Source: Polaribacter sp. (GTDB lineage: Bacteria; Bacteroidota; Bacteroidia; Flavobacteriales; Flavobacteriaceae). From it: a stretch of DNA of 64,000 nt. The stretch covers positions 1-64,000 of the forward strand of contig JAOLXX010000001.1 in the NCBI GenBank assembly GCA_028343155.1, read 5' to 3'. The notes beneath the pieces are model-generated. The model did not search any database. It saw only the letters and a program-made list of their open reading frames with translations, and was not told the DNA's origin. How positions within the stretch are numbered: position 1 is the stretch's first letter; each line of letters begins with the position of its first letter. Shown here piece after piece: positions 26,689 to 35,887 of this stretch. Both the position numbers and the translations under genes were made by a program.

Positions 26689-28458
26689 CTAAATTTCGTC
26701 TCCTCTGATTGTCCTGTATTTTTTCCGGGCATCTACCAAATAAATACTGGAAGAATGTTCAAAAATAATCTTTTGATAGTATTCTGATGCTTTTTCTGGA
26801 CTTTTTAAATGATTTTTGTACAATTCTGCTAATTCATAATAGGCATCATCAATTAAAATACCTGTTGGATTTAACGAGATTACTTTTTCAAAATTAATAA
26901 TTGCAGCTTCATATTGGTTTATTTTGAGGAACAGTTTTGCTTGTTTAAAAAGGGCTTCATCTTCAATAGGATGCCCTTTGAAATTTTTATTGATAACACG
27001 CAAAGTATCAATGGCTTGTTGTGTTTTGTTCTGAAAAGATAATAGTGCTGCTTTGGAATATTGCATCAACCCAGAAGGAATCTCATCTACAGGTTCATTG
27101 TCTATTATGATTAAAAACAAGGCTAGCGCATCATTAGCAATCAATTGTGAAGTAGCACTTTTTAGTACTTTCAACTGTGCTTTCGCCCAAGGAAAATCGC
27201 CTTTAAAGTAACTTGTTTGTGCCACTTTAAAACGCGCTAGTTGCCCTAGTTCATGGTTTTTAAGTTGGGTTTGAATTTGAGAAAAATACCGTAAGGCCTT
27301 GTTGTACTTTCCTATGAAAACTAAAATATCTCCTAACTTTAATTTTATCCTTGCTTTATCAAATTTTGAGTGAGAAAAAACCAATGCCTTTTCTAAAACA
27401 TCTTTGGCTTCATAAGGCTTGTTTAGATGAAACGTTAAAAAATCAGCGTAAGCTACCTGTATTTTTATCGTTAGTTTATTTTTACCAAATTCATTAAATA
27501 ATGATTGAAATATTTTTTTTGTCTCAGGGATGTTGTTGGCAACACTGATTTTTGTAAGGAATAAAAAAGACTCAATTTTCTCTTCCTTTAAGGTTGTTTT
27601 TTGCGTGATAAAAGAGAAACATTCTTTCGAGGTAGTATAATCTTTATTTTCAAAAGCTATTTTCCCTAAGCTATAAATAGCACTCAAATTTATTGGATTT
27701 CTTTGATATAATGCTTTTTCTTGTACCAACGCTTTTTGGTAGCTTTTTTGTTGCGTAAACAACCAACTTAACAAGATGTTCCAAACATCTTTTGGATTAC
27801 TCGCAGATTTTCTTAACAGTGTTTTTCTGAAGATGATATTGGCTTCATTTTCTGCATCATCAGTAATATATTTACTTGTATATCTTTGAACGATATTTAA
27901 ATTTCTTTCTTTTTTATCTACCAAATCAATATAGGATTCAAACATTTTTCTAAGCGCGCCTTTTTCTCCATAAATCTGTGCAATTTGAAAACTAAAATTA
28001 GCATTTTCATTTTTTGCCATTACTTTTTCATAAGCTAAAATAGCTTTGTCTAAAAGGCTGTAGTTTTTAAAAATAAGCCCTATTGTTCCGCCATAGAGGC
28101 TTCTCTTGTCAATAGATGCCAATGCGAAATCATAATTCTTCTTAGCCAATTCCATGCGTTGTTGTCGCTCATAATTATAGCCTAAATAGACATATAAAAA
28201 ACTTTGATGTGGATTTTTCTTCAATTTAGATTTTAATAGCTTTTCGGCCTCTAAAAAATTTTGAGTCTCTTGATAGCAAGAAATTAATCGGCTTAAATAA
28301 GTCGTATTAAATGTGCTCTTAGAATATAATTTTTTAAAAACTTCTGTTGCTTTCTTATAGGCCCCTTCTCTATAGTAGCTTTCTCCCAATAAATAATCAT
28401 TTTGAGCGTAGCTAATGCTAGTAATCGTAAGAAAAATAAGCAAACAAAGTTTTTTCAT
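26689..28458 (-). CDS. Exported tetratricopeptide-repeat protein
   Basis: The 589-residue protein has a signal peptide (MKKLCLLIFLTITSISYAQ) and many TPR-like helical repeats, for example YLLGESYYREGAYKKATEVF, FLYVYLGYNYERQQRMELAK, AIYSLGKIAFENKDYTTSKE and AIINFEKVISLNPTGILIDD. It is likely a periplasmic scaffold for protein complexes. Its partners are not known. It precedes DUF4286-rsmA-mgtE in the same direction with a 78-base gap. A -7 element lies 6 bases before its ATG. Confidence 0.85.
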   Translation of the reverse strand: MKKLCLLIFLTITSISYAQNDYLLGESYYREGAYKKATEVFKKLYSKSTFNTTYLSRLISCYQETQNFLEAEKLLKSKLKKNPHQSFLYVYLGYNYERQQRMELAKKNYDFALASIDKRSLYGGTIGLIFKNYSLLDKAILAYEKVMAKNENANFSFQIAQIYGEKGALRKMFESYIDLVDKKERNLNIVQRYTSKYITDDAENEANIIFRKTLLRKSASNPKDVWNILLSWLFTQQKSYQKALVQEKALYQRNPINLSAIYSLGKIAFENKDYTTSKECFSFITQKTTLKEEKIESFLFLTKISVANNIPETKKIFQSLFNEFGKNKLTIKIQVAYADFLTFHLNKPYEAKDVLEKALVFSHSKFDKARIKLKLGDILVFIGKYNKALRYFSQIQTQLKNHELGQLARFKVAQTSYFKGDFPWAKAQLKVLKSATSQLIANDALALFLIIIDNEPVDEIPSGLMQYSKAALLSFQNKTQQAIDTLRVINKNFKGHPIEDEALFKQAKLFLKINQYEAAIINFEKVISLNPTGILIDDAYYELAELYKNHLKSPEKASEYYQKIIFEHSSSIYLVDARKKYRTIRGDEI

Positions 28459-28464
28459 CTAATT

Positions 28465-28472
28465 CAAAGATA
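28465..28472 (-). promoter_or_regulatory. -7 promoter element of the TPR gene
   Basis: On the minus strand TATCTTTG ends 6 bases before the ATG at 28458, suggesting an almost leaderless transcript. Confidence 0.6.
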
Positions 28473-28579
28473 AGTAAGAAAAAGTTTAAAATATTATTAA
28501 ATCTATCAATTTTGAGCGGTTCCTTTGAAAGATTCTGGCACAAAAATTGACTACAGTATAAGTGAACTAACAAATTAAG

Positions 28580-28726
28580 ATGATGAGAGATTTTAAAAAC
28601 CAATACGAAATTGCAAAACACAATTCAAAATTTTTTATGAAAAACGGACAAATTAGTGCTTATTTGAAGGCACTTTTAATAATGAATAAATACAAAAGAC
28701 TAATGGTCGCTGTTGTTGCTAATTAA
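28580..28726 (+). CDS. Small conserved-looking 48-residue protein
   Basis: An ATG at 28580 (or 28583) opens a 48-residue frame with normal codon use: MMRDFKNQYEIAKHNSKFF, MKNGQISAYLKALLIMNKYK and the end RLMVAVVAN. I recall similar short flavobacterial proteins with the same NGQISAYL and LMxAVV pattern, so I take it as a real gene, although no function is known. It is helical, basic, without a signal peptide. It sits between the divergent TPR gene and the convergent serS. Confidence 0.65.
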   Translation: MMRDFKNQYEIAKHNSKFFMKNGQISAYLKALLIMNKYKRLMVAVVAN

Positions 28727-28786
28727 TTTTAGTTGATGTTTTTTGGTAAAATGATCCATCCACCAAAAACCACCAATAAAAAAGGA

Positions 28787-30061
28787 TTAACCAATAAAAT
28801 CAAACCCACAATAAGGTACTAATACTTCTGGTATTTTAATTCCTTCTTTTGTTTGATAATTTTCTAAGATTCCAGCTAAAACCCTCGGTAAAGCTAAAGA
28901 ACTTCCATTTAAGGTGTGCGCCAATTCGCTTTTTCCTTCCTTGTTTTTAAAACGAAGTTTCAACCTATTTGCTTGAAATGTTTCAAAATTTGAGGCAGAA
29001 CTAATTTCTAACCATCGGTCTTGTCCTGCAGAAAACAATTCAAAGTCGAAAGTTAATGCAGCCGTAAAACCAGTGTCTCCACCACATAAACGTAAAATTC
29101 TATAAGGCAATTTTAATTCTCTTAAAATCTCTTTAATGTGTTCTACCATGCCCTCTAGAGCAGCATAAGAAGTCTCAGGATGTTCAATTCTTACAATCTC
29201 TACTTTGTCAAATTGATGCAACCTATTTAAACCGCGAACATGGGCGCCATAGCTGCCTGCTTCTCTTCTAAAACAAGGGGTATATCCCGTAACTTTTATA
29301 GGGAAGTCTGCTTCGTGTATTAAATTGCCACGAAACATATTTGTAATTGGAATTTCTGCAGTAGGAATCAAGTACAAATCGTCTTCCGTACAATGATACA
29401 TTTGCCCATCTTTATCTGGTAATTGACCTGTAGCGGTTGCAGAAGCTTCATTTACTACATGTGGAACTTGCACTTCAGTATACCCAGCTTTTGTGTTTTT
29501 GTCTAAAAAATAATTGATTAATGCACGTTGTAATCTTGCACCTTTTCCTTTATAAACAGGAAAACCAGCACCCGTAATTTTGTTTCCTAATTCAAAATCG
29601 ATGATGTCATATTTCTTTGCTAGTTCCCAATGAGGAAGTGCGTTTTCTCCCAAATCAGGAACCTGTCCTTCTTTAAAAATTTGCTCATTATCTTCTTCAG
29701 AGGTTCCAGCATTTACCGAAGTATGAGGAATGTTTGGAATCTGAAACAATAAGGTTTGTAATTCGTAAGCATGCTCCTGTAATTTTTCTGAAAGTGCTTT
29801 CGATTTTTCTTTCAAATGACCTGTCTTTTCTTTTAACAATGTTGCTTTTTGTGCTTCTCCAGATTTGAAGAAAGTGCCAATTTCTTTGGATATTTTATTA
29901 GACTCAGACAATGTATTGTCTAGCTGAACTTGGGTTCCTCTTCGATCTTCATCAGCAGTTAAAACTTGTTCAATGATATGTTCAGCATTCGCAAAATTAC
30001 GTTTTGCTAATCCTTGTAAAACAGCTTCCTTGTGATCTCTAATAAATTGTACTTGTAACAT
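28787..30061 (-). CDS. serS: Serine-tRNA ligase
   Basis: SerRS charges tRNA-Ser. The 424-residue class II enzyme has the N-terminal antiparallel coiled coil (about 28-105), motif 2 (TGYTPCFRREAGSYGAHVRGL, about 259-279), and motif 3 (NGSSLALPRVLAGILENYQ, about 384-402) at the C-terminal end, as expected. Length is normal. A -7 promoter element lies 21 bases upstream of its ATG, and the gene runs convergent to the small ORF. Confidence 0.96.
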   Translation of the reverse strand: MLQVQFIRDHKEAVLQGLAKRNFANAEHIIEQVLTADEDRRGTQVQLDNTLSESNKISKEIGTFFKSGEAQKATLLKEKTGHLKEKSKALSEKLQEHAYELQTLLFQIPNIPHTSVNAGTSEEDNEQIFKEGQVPDLGENALPHWELAKKYDIIDFELGNKITGAGFPVYKGKGARLQRALINYFLDKNTKAGYTEVQVPHVVNEASATATGQLPDKDGQMYHCTEDDLYLIPTAEIPITNMFRGNLIHEADFPIKVTGYTPCFRREAGSYGAHVRGLNRLHQFDKVEIVRIEHPETSYAALEGMVEHIKEILRELKLPYRILRLCGGDTGFTAALTFDFELFSAGQDRWLEISSASNFETFQANRLKLRFKNKEGKSELAHTLNGSSLALPRVLAGILENYQTKEGIKIPEVLVPYCGFDFIG

Positions 30062-30082
30062 TGGTCCAGAAATTTAGAAATG

Positions 30083-30090
30083 CAAAGATA
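30083..30090 (-). promoter_or_regulatory. -7 promoter element of serS
   Basis: On the minus strand TATCTTTG lies 21 bases upstream of the ATG at 30061 and matches TAnnTTTG exactly. Confidence 0.65.
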
Positions 30091-30182
30091 TAATTTGTGT
30101 TTTTGATTTGCCCTTAAATCAATAATAAATAATTCAATCATACCGGAGGTATCCTAAAAACAATAATTATGCTGCTTTTTTT

Positions 30183-30264
30183 GGCGTTACTACAAGGGTC
30201 AGGCTTTTCGTTTCAAGTCCTCGTTCGTTCCTCTCTGCGGGCTTTTTACTGCAATTCTTAACGC
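30183..30264. repeat. Short intergenic repeat element with inverted ends
   Basis: This 82-base segment stands out as more GC-rich than its surroundings. Its ends are inverted (GGCGTTA and TTAACGC), and it contains two related internal units (GGCTTTTCGTTTCAAGTCC and GGGCTTTTTACTGCAATTC). I recall similar GGGCGTT...AACGCCC elements between genes in many Bacteroidota genomes. It has no ORF. It lies between ribF and serS. Confidence 0.6.
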
Positions 30265-30311
30265 GTATTACAATCCTAAAAAAAGGAAGTTTTTATTCAA
30301 ATAATACCAGG

Positions 30312-31280
30312 TTACAACAAGTGAGTTGTTCTTTTTGAGGAATTAAAAAGGGAAGTACTTTCAATATAATCTCGTGCAATTTTTTCATCTTTCTTCAATT
30401 GAAGAATTAACAGATCAACCGTCTCAAATTTCTTTTCATCTCGTAAAAAATAAAGCAGTTCTATAGTCAATTTTTGATGGTATAGGTCTTGATTAAAATC
30501 AAAAAAATGAACTTCAATCGTTTGATGATTACCATTCACAGTTGGTCTATTTCCAATATTCATCATTCCAAAAACAACCGAGTTTTCAAGGGTTGATTTC
30601 ACAACATAAACCCCCGTTTTAGGAATCAGTTTATAACTCTCTTTTATATCAATATTTGCTGTAGGGTAGCCAATTTTTCCACCTAATTTTTTTCCATTGA
30701 CAACCCTGCCTATTAGCATAAAATAATACCCCAAATAATTGTTGGCAGTGTTCAAGTTTCCTATTGCTAAAGCGCGTCTAATTTTAGTAGAACTGACAGA
30801 AACATCATTAATATCTTGCGCTGGAATTTCTTCCACCGTAAAATCATATAAATGACTGTATTCGGTTAGTTGAACAATATTTCCTTCTCTATTTTTACCA
30901 AAATGATGATCATAACCAATAATTAATTTAGAAATATTCAGTTGATTTACTAAAAAATCACGAACAAACTCTAGCGCCGTCATTCTAGAAAAATCTTTAC
31001 TAAAAGGATGAATTACTAAATAATCCAAACCTGTTTTTTCTAAAAGGTTTGCACGTTCATCAATGGTATTGATTAATGCAATAGAAGCTTCTTTCTGAAG
31101 CACCATTCTTGGATGCGGAAAAAAAGTAAGTAACACGGACTTTCTTTTTGCTTTTTTAGCCTCTAAAACTAATTTTTCAATAATTTTTTGATGCCCAAAA
31201 TGAACCCCATCAAAAGTACCAATGGTGACAAAAGTTTTTTCGTTTGTAGAAAAATTAACAATGTTTTCAATTACTTTCAA
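30312..31280 (-). CDS. ribF: Bifunctional riboflavin kinase / FAD synthetase
   Basis: RibF phosphorylates riboflavin to FMN and adenylates FMN to FAD. The 322-residue protein has the N-terminal nucleotidyltransferase with TIGTFDGVHFGHQKII (HxGH, about 20-35), the ISSTK-type motif (VSSTKIRRAL), and the C-terminal flavokinase with GKIGYPTANID (PTAN motif, about 204-214) and the ARDYI end. Length is normal. It is divergent from the TonB receptor gene. Confidence 0.96.
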   Translation of the reverse strand: MKVIENIVNFSTNEKTFVTIGTFDGVHFGHQKIIEKLVLEAKKAKRKSVLLTFFPHPRMVLQKEASIALINTIDERANLLEKTGLDYLVIHPFSKDFSRMTALEFVRDFLVNQLNISKLIIGYDHHFGKNREGNIVQLTEYSHLYDFTVEEIPAQDINDVSVSSTKIRRALAIGNLNTANNYLGYYFMLIGRVVNGKKLGGKIGYPTANIDIKESYKLIPKTGVYVVKSTLENSVVFGMMNIGNRPTVNGNHQTIEVHFFDFNQDLYHQKLTIELLYFLRDEKKFETVDLLILQLKKDEKIARDYIESTSLFNSSKRTTHLL

Positions 31281-31304
31281 GAATGGAAAAATTAATTAGA
31301 AGTA

Positions 31305-31312
31305 CAAATGTA
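31305..31312 (-). promoter_or_regulatory. -7 promoter element of ribF
   Basis: On the minus strand TACATTTG lies 24 bases upstream of the ATG at 31280 and matches TAnnTTTG exactly. Confidence 0.55.
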
Positions 31313-31331
31313 CAATAACTAATGTTTTTTT

Positions 31332-31371
31332 TTGATATCATCAAGCGGGATTTTTAGACTATTGATATCAT
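31332..31371. promoter_or_regulatory. Paired TTGATATCAT repeats, candidate operator
   Basis: TTGATATCAT occurs at 31332-31341 and again at 31362-31371, exactly 30 bases apart (about three helical turns). Each copy holds the palindrome TGATATCA. They lie between divergent ribF and the TonB receptor gene, so a dimeric regulator of either gene is possible. Confidence 0.4.
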
Positions 31372-31477
31372 AAAAATTTTGACTAAATTTTGGCAAAAAT
31401 TTAAAATATAATGTTAAATAATATTTTATCCAAAAAAAATTGTATTTTGCCAGAGATTAACTTAACCCCTATAGATT

Positions 31478-34177
31478 ATGATAAAAAAGATTTTATTTTT
31501 TGGGCTTATAGCTTTTAGTAGTGTTGCAATGGTTGCTCAAAAAACCATCGTTACAGGAACAATAACAGACCTAAATACTGGTGATACGCTTCCAGGAGCA
31601 AACATAAAAATTTCTAGAAAAGCAGTAGGAACAACCACAGACTTTGATGGGAACTTTGTGTTAAATGTTGCTGACAAGCCCCCCTTTACCATAGAAATTT
31701 CTGTATTAGGATTCAAAACAGAAAAAGTAGAAATTTTAAATAATAACCAAAAAATAGATATTGGTTTAACCGAAAACGAAACCTCTCTAGATGAGATTGT
31801 CGTTTCTGCATCTAGAACACCAGAACGTATTATGGAATCTCCAGTATCTATTGAACGAATGGACACGAGAGCTATAAAAAATACTTCTGCACCTTCTTTT
31901 TATGATGGTTTAGAAAATTTAAAAGGAGTAGATGTAAACACCAACAGTTTAACATTTAAATCTGTAAATACGCGTGGTTTTGCCACCTTTTCAAATACCC
32001 GTTTTATGCAATTGGTAGACGGTATGGACAATGCTGCACCTGGATTGAACTTTGCTATTGGTAATTTACTAGGAATGTCTGAATTAGACGTAAAAACAGT
32101 AGAATTATTGCCAGGAGCCTCTTCTGCGTTGTACGGAGCAAATGCCTTTAATGGGATTTTGTTTATGACCAGTAAAAGTCCTTTTGACGACCAAGGAATT
32201 AGTTTTTCTTACAAACAAGGAGTTACTAGTCAAGAAGCAGCTGGAGATAATAGTTTTCATGACGTAAACATTAGAATGGCCTATGCTTTTTCTGATAAAT
32301 TTGCAGCAAAAGCAACCTTATCATATTTACAAGGAACAGATTGGAATGCAACAGACTATAGAAACACTGATGGAGACGAGTATATTTCTGGAGACAGAAA
32401 TTCTGATCCAAACTATAATGGTGTGAATGTTTTTGGAGATGTTGCTTCTACAGATTTAGGAGGTGCAATCGGTGAAGTAAGTAGAACTGGATACGATGAA
32501 AAAGATTTAATCGATTACGGAGTTAAAAGTATAAAATTTGGTACCTCATTAAATTACCGCCCTTTTGGTGATGATCGTTTGGAAGTTATCTGGAATTCTA
32601 AAATAGGTACTGGTGACACACAATACTTAGGTGGACAGAAATATAGCATTAAAAACTTTTACTTAGATCAACACAGACTGGAAGTTAAAGGGAAAAACTT
32701 TTTTGTAAGAGGATATACGACTAGAGAAAACGCAGGAGATTCTTACAATACATTATTTGCCGCATTAAATATTAACAGAGCATGGAAATCTGATGTAGAT
32801 TGGTTTCGTCAATATGCAGCTGCTTATTTAGGAGCAGCGCCAGCATCTTATATCGCAGCAGTACCAACTTATACCGCAAGTTCTCATGCAGAGGCAAGAA
32901 AATTTGCTGATACTGGAAGGTTCTTGCCTGGTAGCACTGAATTTGAAACTGCTTTTAATACGGTAATTTCTGATCCAGATTTAAAAACAGGCGCAAAGTT
33001 TAGAGATGAAACAAAATTATACCATGCAGACGGGAATTACAACTTTAGAGATGTAGTAGATTTTGCAGAAATTCAAGTAGGAGGTTCTTACAGAAGATAT
33101 GCTTTAAATTCTTTTGGAAATATATTTACAGATGGACCTGCTAATGGCGCAATAAATTATGATGAATTCGGTGTTTATACGCAAGCACAAAAAAGTTTTC
33201 TTGATGAAGACCGTTTAAAAGTAACCGCTTCTATCCGTTATGACAAAGCTCAAAATTTTGAAGGTAATTTTTCTCCAAGAGTTTCATTCGCATTCGCAGG
33301 AGGAGAAAATAAAAACAATAATTTTAGAGCCTCTTTTCAAACAGGTTTTAGAAACCCAACAACGCAAGATCAATATATTGGTTTAGATGTTGGGAGTGCT
33401 ATCTTACTAGGGGGTGTTGAAGACAACTTAGATAGATTCACAACAACTTTTGTAGATAATGATGATGGAAATACATATACCGTAACTGGTAGAGATGCTT
33501 ATGAAAATTCGTATACTGTTGCAAGTGGAGGTACGGTAAAAGCGGATGTCTCTTTGGTGAAACCAGAAAAAGTAACCGCTTACGAAATAGGGTATAGAGG
33601 TTTGGTAAAAGCAGGAACGAAAAGAGTAACGCTAGATGTAAGTGTGTATTACAATCAATATGAAGATTTTATTGCAAATAGAAATGTAATTGTTCCTTAC
33701 AATTTAACAGGTGGTTTTAAAATCTTTCAATTGTATTCGAATACCTCATCAGATATTAATTCTTATGGAGCCTCTGCTGGTTTGAATACAAAAATATTGA
33801 AAGGGTTCGATTTAGGATTAAATTATACCTATGCTGAATTTGAATTTGACCAAGCATCGGATCCCGATTTTGAAGCAGGTTTCAACACACCAGCACACAA
33901 AGTAAAATTACAGTTTGGTAAAACCAATTTATTTAAAAATTTCGGTTTTAACTTCAATGCAAGATGGCAAGATAAATACAGATGGGAATCTACTTTCATA
34001 GACGGTACGATAAAAGCGAGAACCGTTTTAGACGCTCAAATAAATTATTCGGTACCAAGTATGAAGTCTGTATTTAAATTAGGAGGCGCTAACTTATCAG
34101 GTCAAGAATATTTAAGTGCTCCAGGAGTGGGTGCAATAGGTTCTCAGTACTACCTTTCTTGGACAATTAATAACTAA
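31478..34177 (+). CDS. TonB-dependent outer-membrane receptor
   Basis: The 899-residue protein has a signal peptide (MIKKILFFGLIAFSSVAMVAQ), a carboxypeptidase-regulatory-like domain (VTGTITDLNTGDTLPGANIK, about 25-90), a plug domain (LDEIVVSASRTPERIMESPV, about 104-230) and a 22-strand-type barrel that ends in an aromatic-rich strand. Such receptors import large or scarce nutrients with energy from TonB-ExbBD. It is followed 105 bases later by an SGNH lipoprotein and not by a SusD protein, so it is not a classical polysaccharide utilisation pair. The substrate is unknown; a lipid or ester is one guess from the partner. Confidence 0.9.
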   Translation: MIKKILFFGLIAFSSVAMVAQKTIVTGTITDLNTGDTLPGANIKISRKAVGTTTDFDGNFVLNVADKPPFTIEISVLGFKTEKVEILNNNQKIDIGLTENETSLDEIVVSASRTPERIMESPVSIERMDTRAIKNTSAPSFYDGLENLKGVDVNTNSLTFKSVNTRGFATFSNTRFMQLVDGMDNAAPGLNFAIGNLLGMSELDVKTVELLPGASSALYGANAFNGILFMTSKSPFDDQGISFSYKQGVTSQEAAGDNSFHDVNIRMAYAFSDKFAAKATLSYLQGTDWNATDYRNTDGDEYISGDRNSDPNYNGVNVFGDVASTDLGGAIGEVSRTGYDEKDLIDYGVKSIKFGTSLNYRPFGDDRLEVIWNSKIGTGDTQYLGGQKYSIKNFYLDQHRLEVKGKNFFVRGYTTRENAGDSYNTLFAALNINRAWKSDVDWFRQYAAAYLGAAPASYIAAVPTYTASSHAEARKFADTGRFLPGSTEFETAFNTVISDPDLKTGAKFRDETKLYHADGNYNFRDVVDFAEIQVGGSYRRYALNSFGNIFTDGPANGAINYDEFGVYTQAQKSFLDEDRLKVTASIRYDKAQNFEGNFSPRVSFAFAGGENKNNNFRASFQTGFRNPTTQDQYIGLDVGSAILLGGVEDNLDRFTTTFVDNDDGNTYTVTGRDAYENSYTVASGGTVKADVSLVKPEKVTAYEIGYRGLVKAGTKRVTLDVSVYYNQYEDFIANRNVIVPYNLTGGFKIFQLYSNTSSDINSYGASAGLNTKILKGFDLGLNYTYAEFEFDQASDPDFEAGFNTPAHKVKLQFGKTNLFKNFGFNFNARWQDKYRWESTFIDGTIKARTVLDAQINYSVPSMKSVFKLGGANLSGQEYLSAPGVGAIGSQYYLSWTINN

Positions 34178-34282
34178 TATAAACAAAGACATTTTATGAA
34201 ACTTCCATAACGAAAGGTTGATACACAAAGTGATGACTACAAGGAAGCTACATGTAACCAATAAAAAAAACAATATAGACAC

Positions 34283-35809
34283 ATGAAAAATTATAAATAT
34301 ATAGGATTGTTACTTTTGTCATTTAGCGTTGCGTCTTGTGATGTAAACAACGAATTAGATAAAATAACGGACCCAGTTCAGGCAGAGGTAGCATTAAACA
34401 CCAATGGATTAGATTTCTCTAGTTACATAGCAGTAGGTGCTTCATTTACAGCAGGCTATACAGATGGGGCTTTATTTAATGCAGGGCAAGAAAATTCTTT
34501 TCCAAACATATTAGCAAAAAAGTTTGGAGTAGGAGCTACTTTTACACAACCTTTAATGGAAGATAATATTGGAGGAATGCTTTTTGGAGGAAGTACAGTT
34601 ATACAAGAACCAAGATTGACTTTTAATGGTGCTGGACCAGTACGTTTAGACGCTATACCAACAACAGAGGGAACAACGGTTCTTACAGGAGGTTTTAATA
34701 ATTATGGGATTCCAGGAGCAAAAAGTTTTCATATTACTGCTGCTGGTTTAGGAAGCTTAGCAGGAGTTCCTTTAGAACTAGCGAATCCATATTATGCAAG
34801 AATGGCAACTAGTGCTACAGCCAATGTTTTAGCTGATGCCATGGCACAAAGCCCAACGTTTTTTACACTATCAGAAATTGGAGGAAATGATGTTTTAAGC
34901 TATGCTACTTCTGGAGGGGTAGGTGTAGATCAGTCTCCAACAACAACAAATCCAACTGGAAATTTAGATCCAACAACCTATGGAGGAAACGACATTACAA
35001 ACCCTTTAGTTTTTGATCAAGTATTTAGAGCAATGGTAACTACATTGACTTCTGGAGAAGCAAAAGGAGTAATTGCAACAGTACCAGACATTACATTATT
35101 ACCTTTTTTTACAACAGTACCCTATAATCCCGTTCCTTTAGATGAAGCGACAGCAGAAGCTGTAAATACTGCTTATGCCCTATATAATGGTGGTTTATTG
35201 GTAGCAAAACAAAATAGTTTAATTGATGATGCAGAAGTTGAAAAGAGAACTATTAATTTTTCTGCTGGACAAAATGCTGTGGTTATTATTGATGAAGATT
35301 TAACAGATTTATCGGGTCTTAGTATTCCTTCTTATAGACAAACAACTGCTGAAGATTTATTAGTTTTACCAGGTTCTGCTTTTATAGGAACTTTAGCTGA
35401 CCCTAGCAATCCAGAAAGTGTAAATGGAGTTGGAGTTGCATTAGCAGATGAATGGATAATAACTGCCGATGAACTGGCTAAAATTTCAACAGCTACAGAC
35501 GCATATAATGCTACTATTGCTGACGTTGCAAGTTCTAACGAAAATGTTGCTGTTATTGATTTAAATGCAATTTTAAGAGAAGCTGCTAGCGGTATTCAAT
35601 TTGATAGGTATACAATGACAACAAGTTTAGTCACTGGAGGTTTGGTAAGTTTAGATGGAATTCATTTAACAGCTAGAGGATATGCATTAATGGCTAATAG
35701 AATTTTAGGAGCTATTGACGCTAAATTTGGTTCTAATTTTACGACTGCTACAAATGGTTTGGCAAAAGCAGACGATTATCCAACAAATTATTCTCCAACA
35801 TTACAATAA
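34283..35809 (+). CDS. SGNH/GDSL-hydrolase-like lipoprotein
   Basis: The 508-residue product begins with a lipoprotein signal ending SVASC (Cys19). It shows SGNH hydrolase blocks: block I YIAVGASFTAGYTDG (about 48-62) with the nucleophile Ser, block III GGNDVLSYA (Gly-x-Asn-Asp, about 204-212) and block V LDGIHLTARGYALMANRI (Asp-x-x-His, about 460-477). A large insertion (about 215-400) sits between blocks III and V. It is probably an outer-membrane lipoprotein esterase acting with the upstream TonB receptor. Its true substrate is unknown. A strong terminator follows. Confidence 0.85.
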   Translation: MKNYKYIGLLLLSFSVASCDVNNELDKITDPVQAEVALNTNGLDFSSYIAVGASFTAGYTDGALFNAGQENSFPNILAKKFGVGATFTQPLMEDNIGGMLFGGSTVIQEPRLTFNGAGPVRLDAIPTTEGTTVLTGGFNNYGIPGAKSFHITAAGLGSLAGVPLELANPYYARMATSATANVLADAMAQSPTFFTLSEIGGNDVLSYATSGGVGVDQSPTTTNPTGNLDPTTYGGNDITNPLVFDQVFRAMVTTLTSGEAKGVIATVPDITLLPFFTTVPYNPVPLDEATAEAVNTAYALYNGGLLVAKQNSLIDDAEVEKRTINFSAGQNAVVIIDEDLTDLSGLSIPSYRQTTAEDLLVLPGSAFIGTLADPSNPESVNGVGVALADEWIITADELAKISTATDAYNATIADVASSNENVAVIDLNAILREAASGIQFDRYTMTTSLVTGGLVSLDGIHLTARGYALMANRILGAIDAKFGSNFTTATNGLAKADDYPTNYSPTLQ

Positions 35810-35828
35810 GAGAATACAATTAGTTATA

Positions 35829-35867
35829 AAAAAAAGGGTTGAGAATTTAATTCTCAACCCTTTTTTT
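35829..35867 (+). terminator. Terminator after the receptor-lipoprotein pair
   Basis: GGGTTGAGAATT (35836-35847) pairs with AATTCTCAACCC (35849-35860), flanked by A's before and seven T's after. The symmetric A/T flanks would also serve the convergent sufS gene. Confidence 0.9.
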
Positions 35868-35887
35868 GTTTTAATGAAATAGTTCGA

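Noticed and set aside
28740..28769. A TTTTTGGT/ACCAAAAA stem between the small ORF and serS.
   Set aside because: The loop is 14 bases and no T-run follows on either strand.
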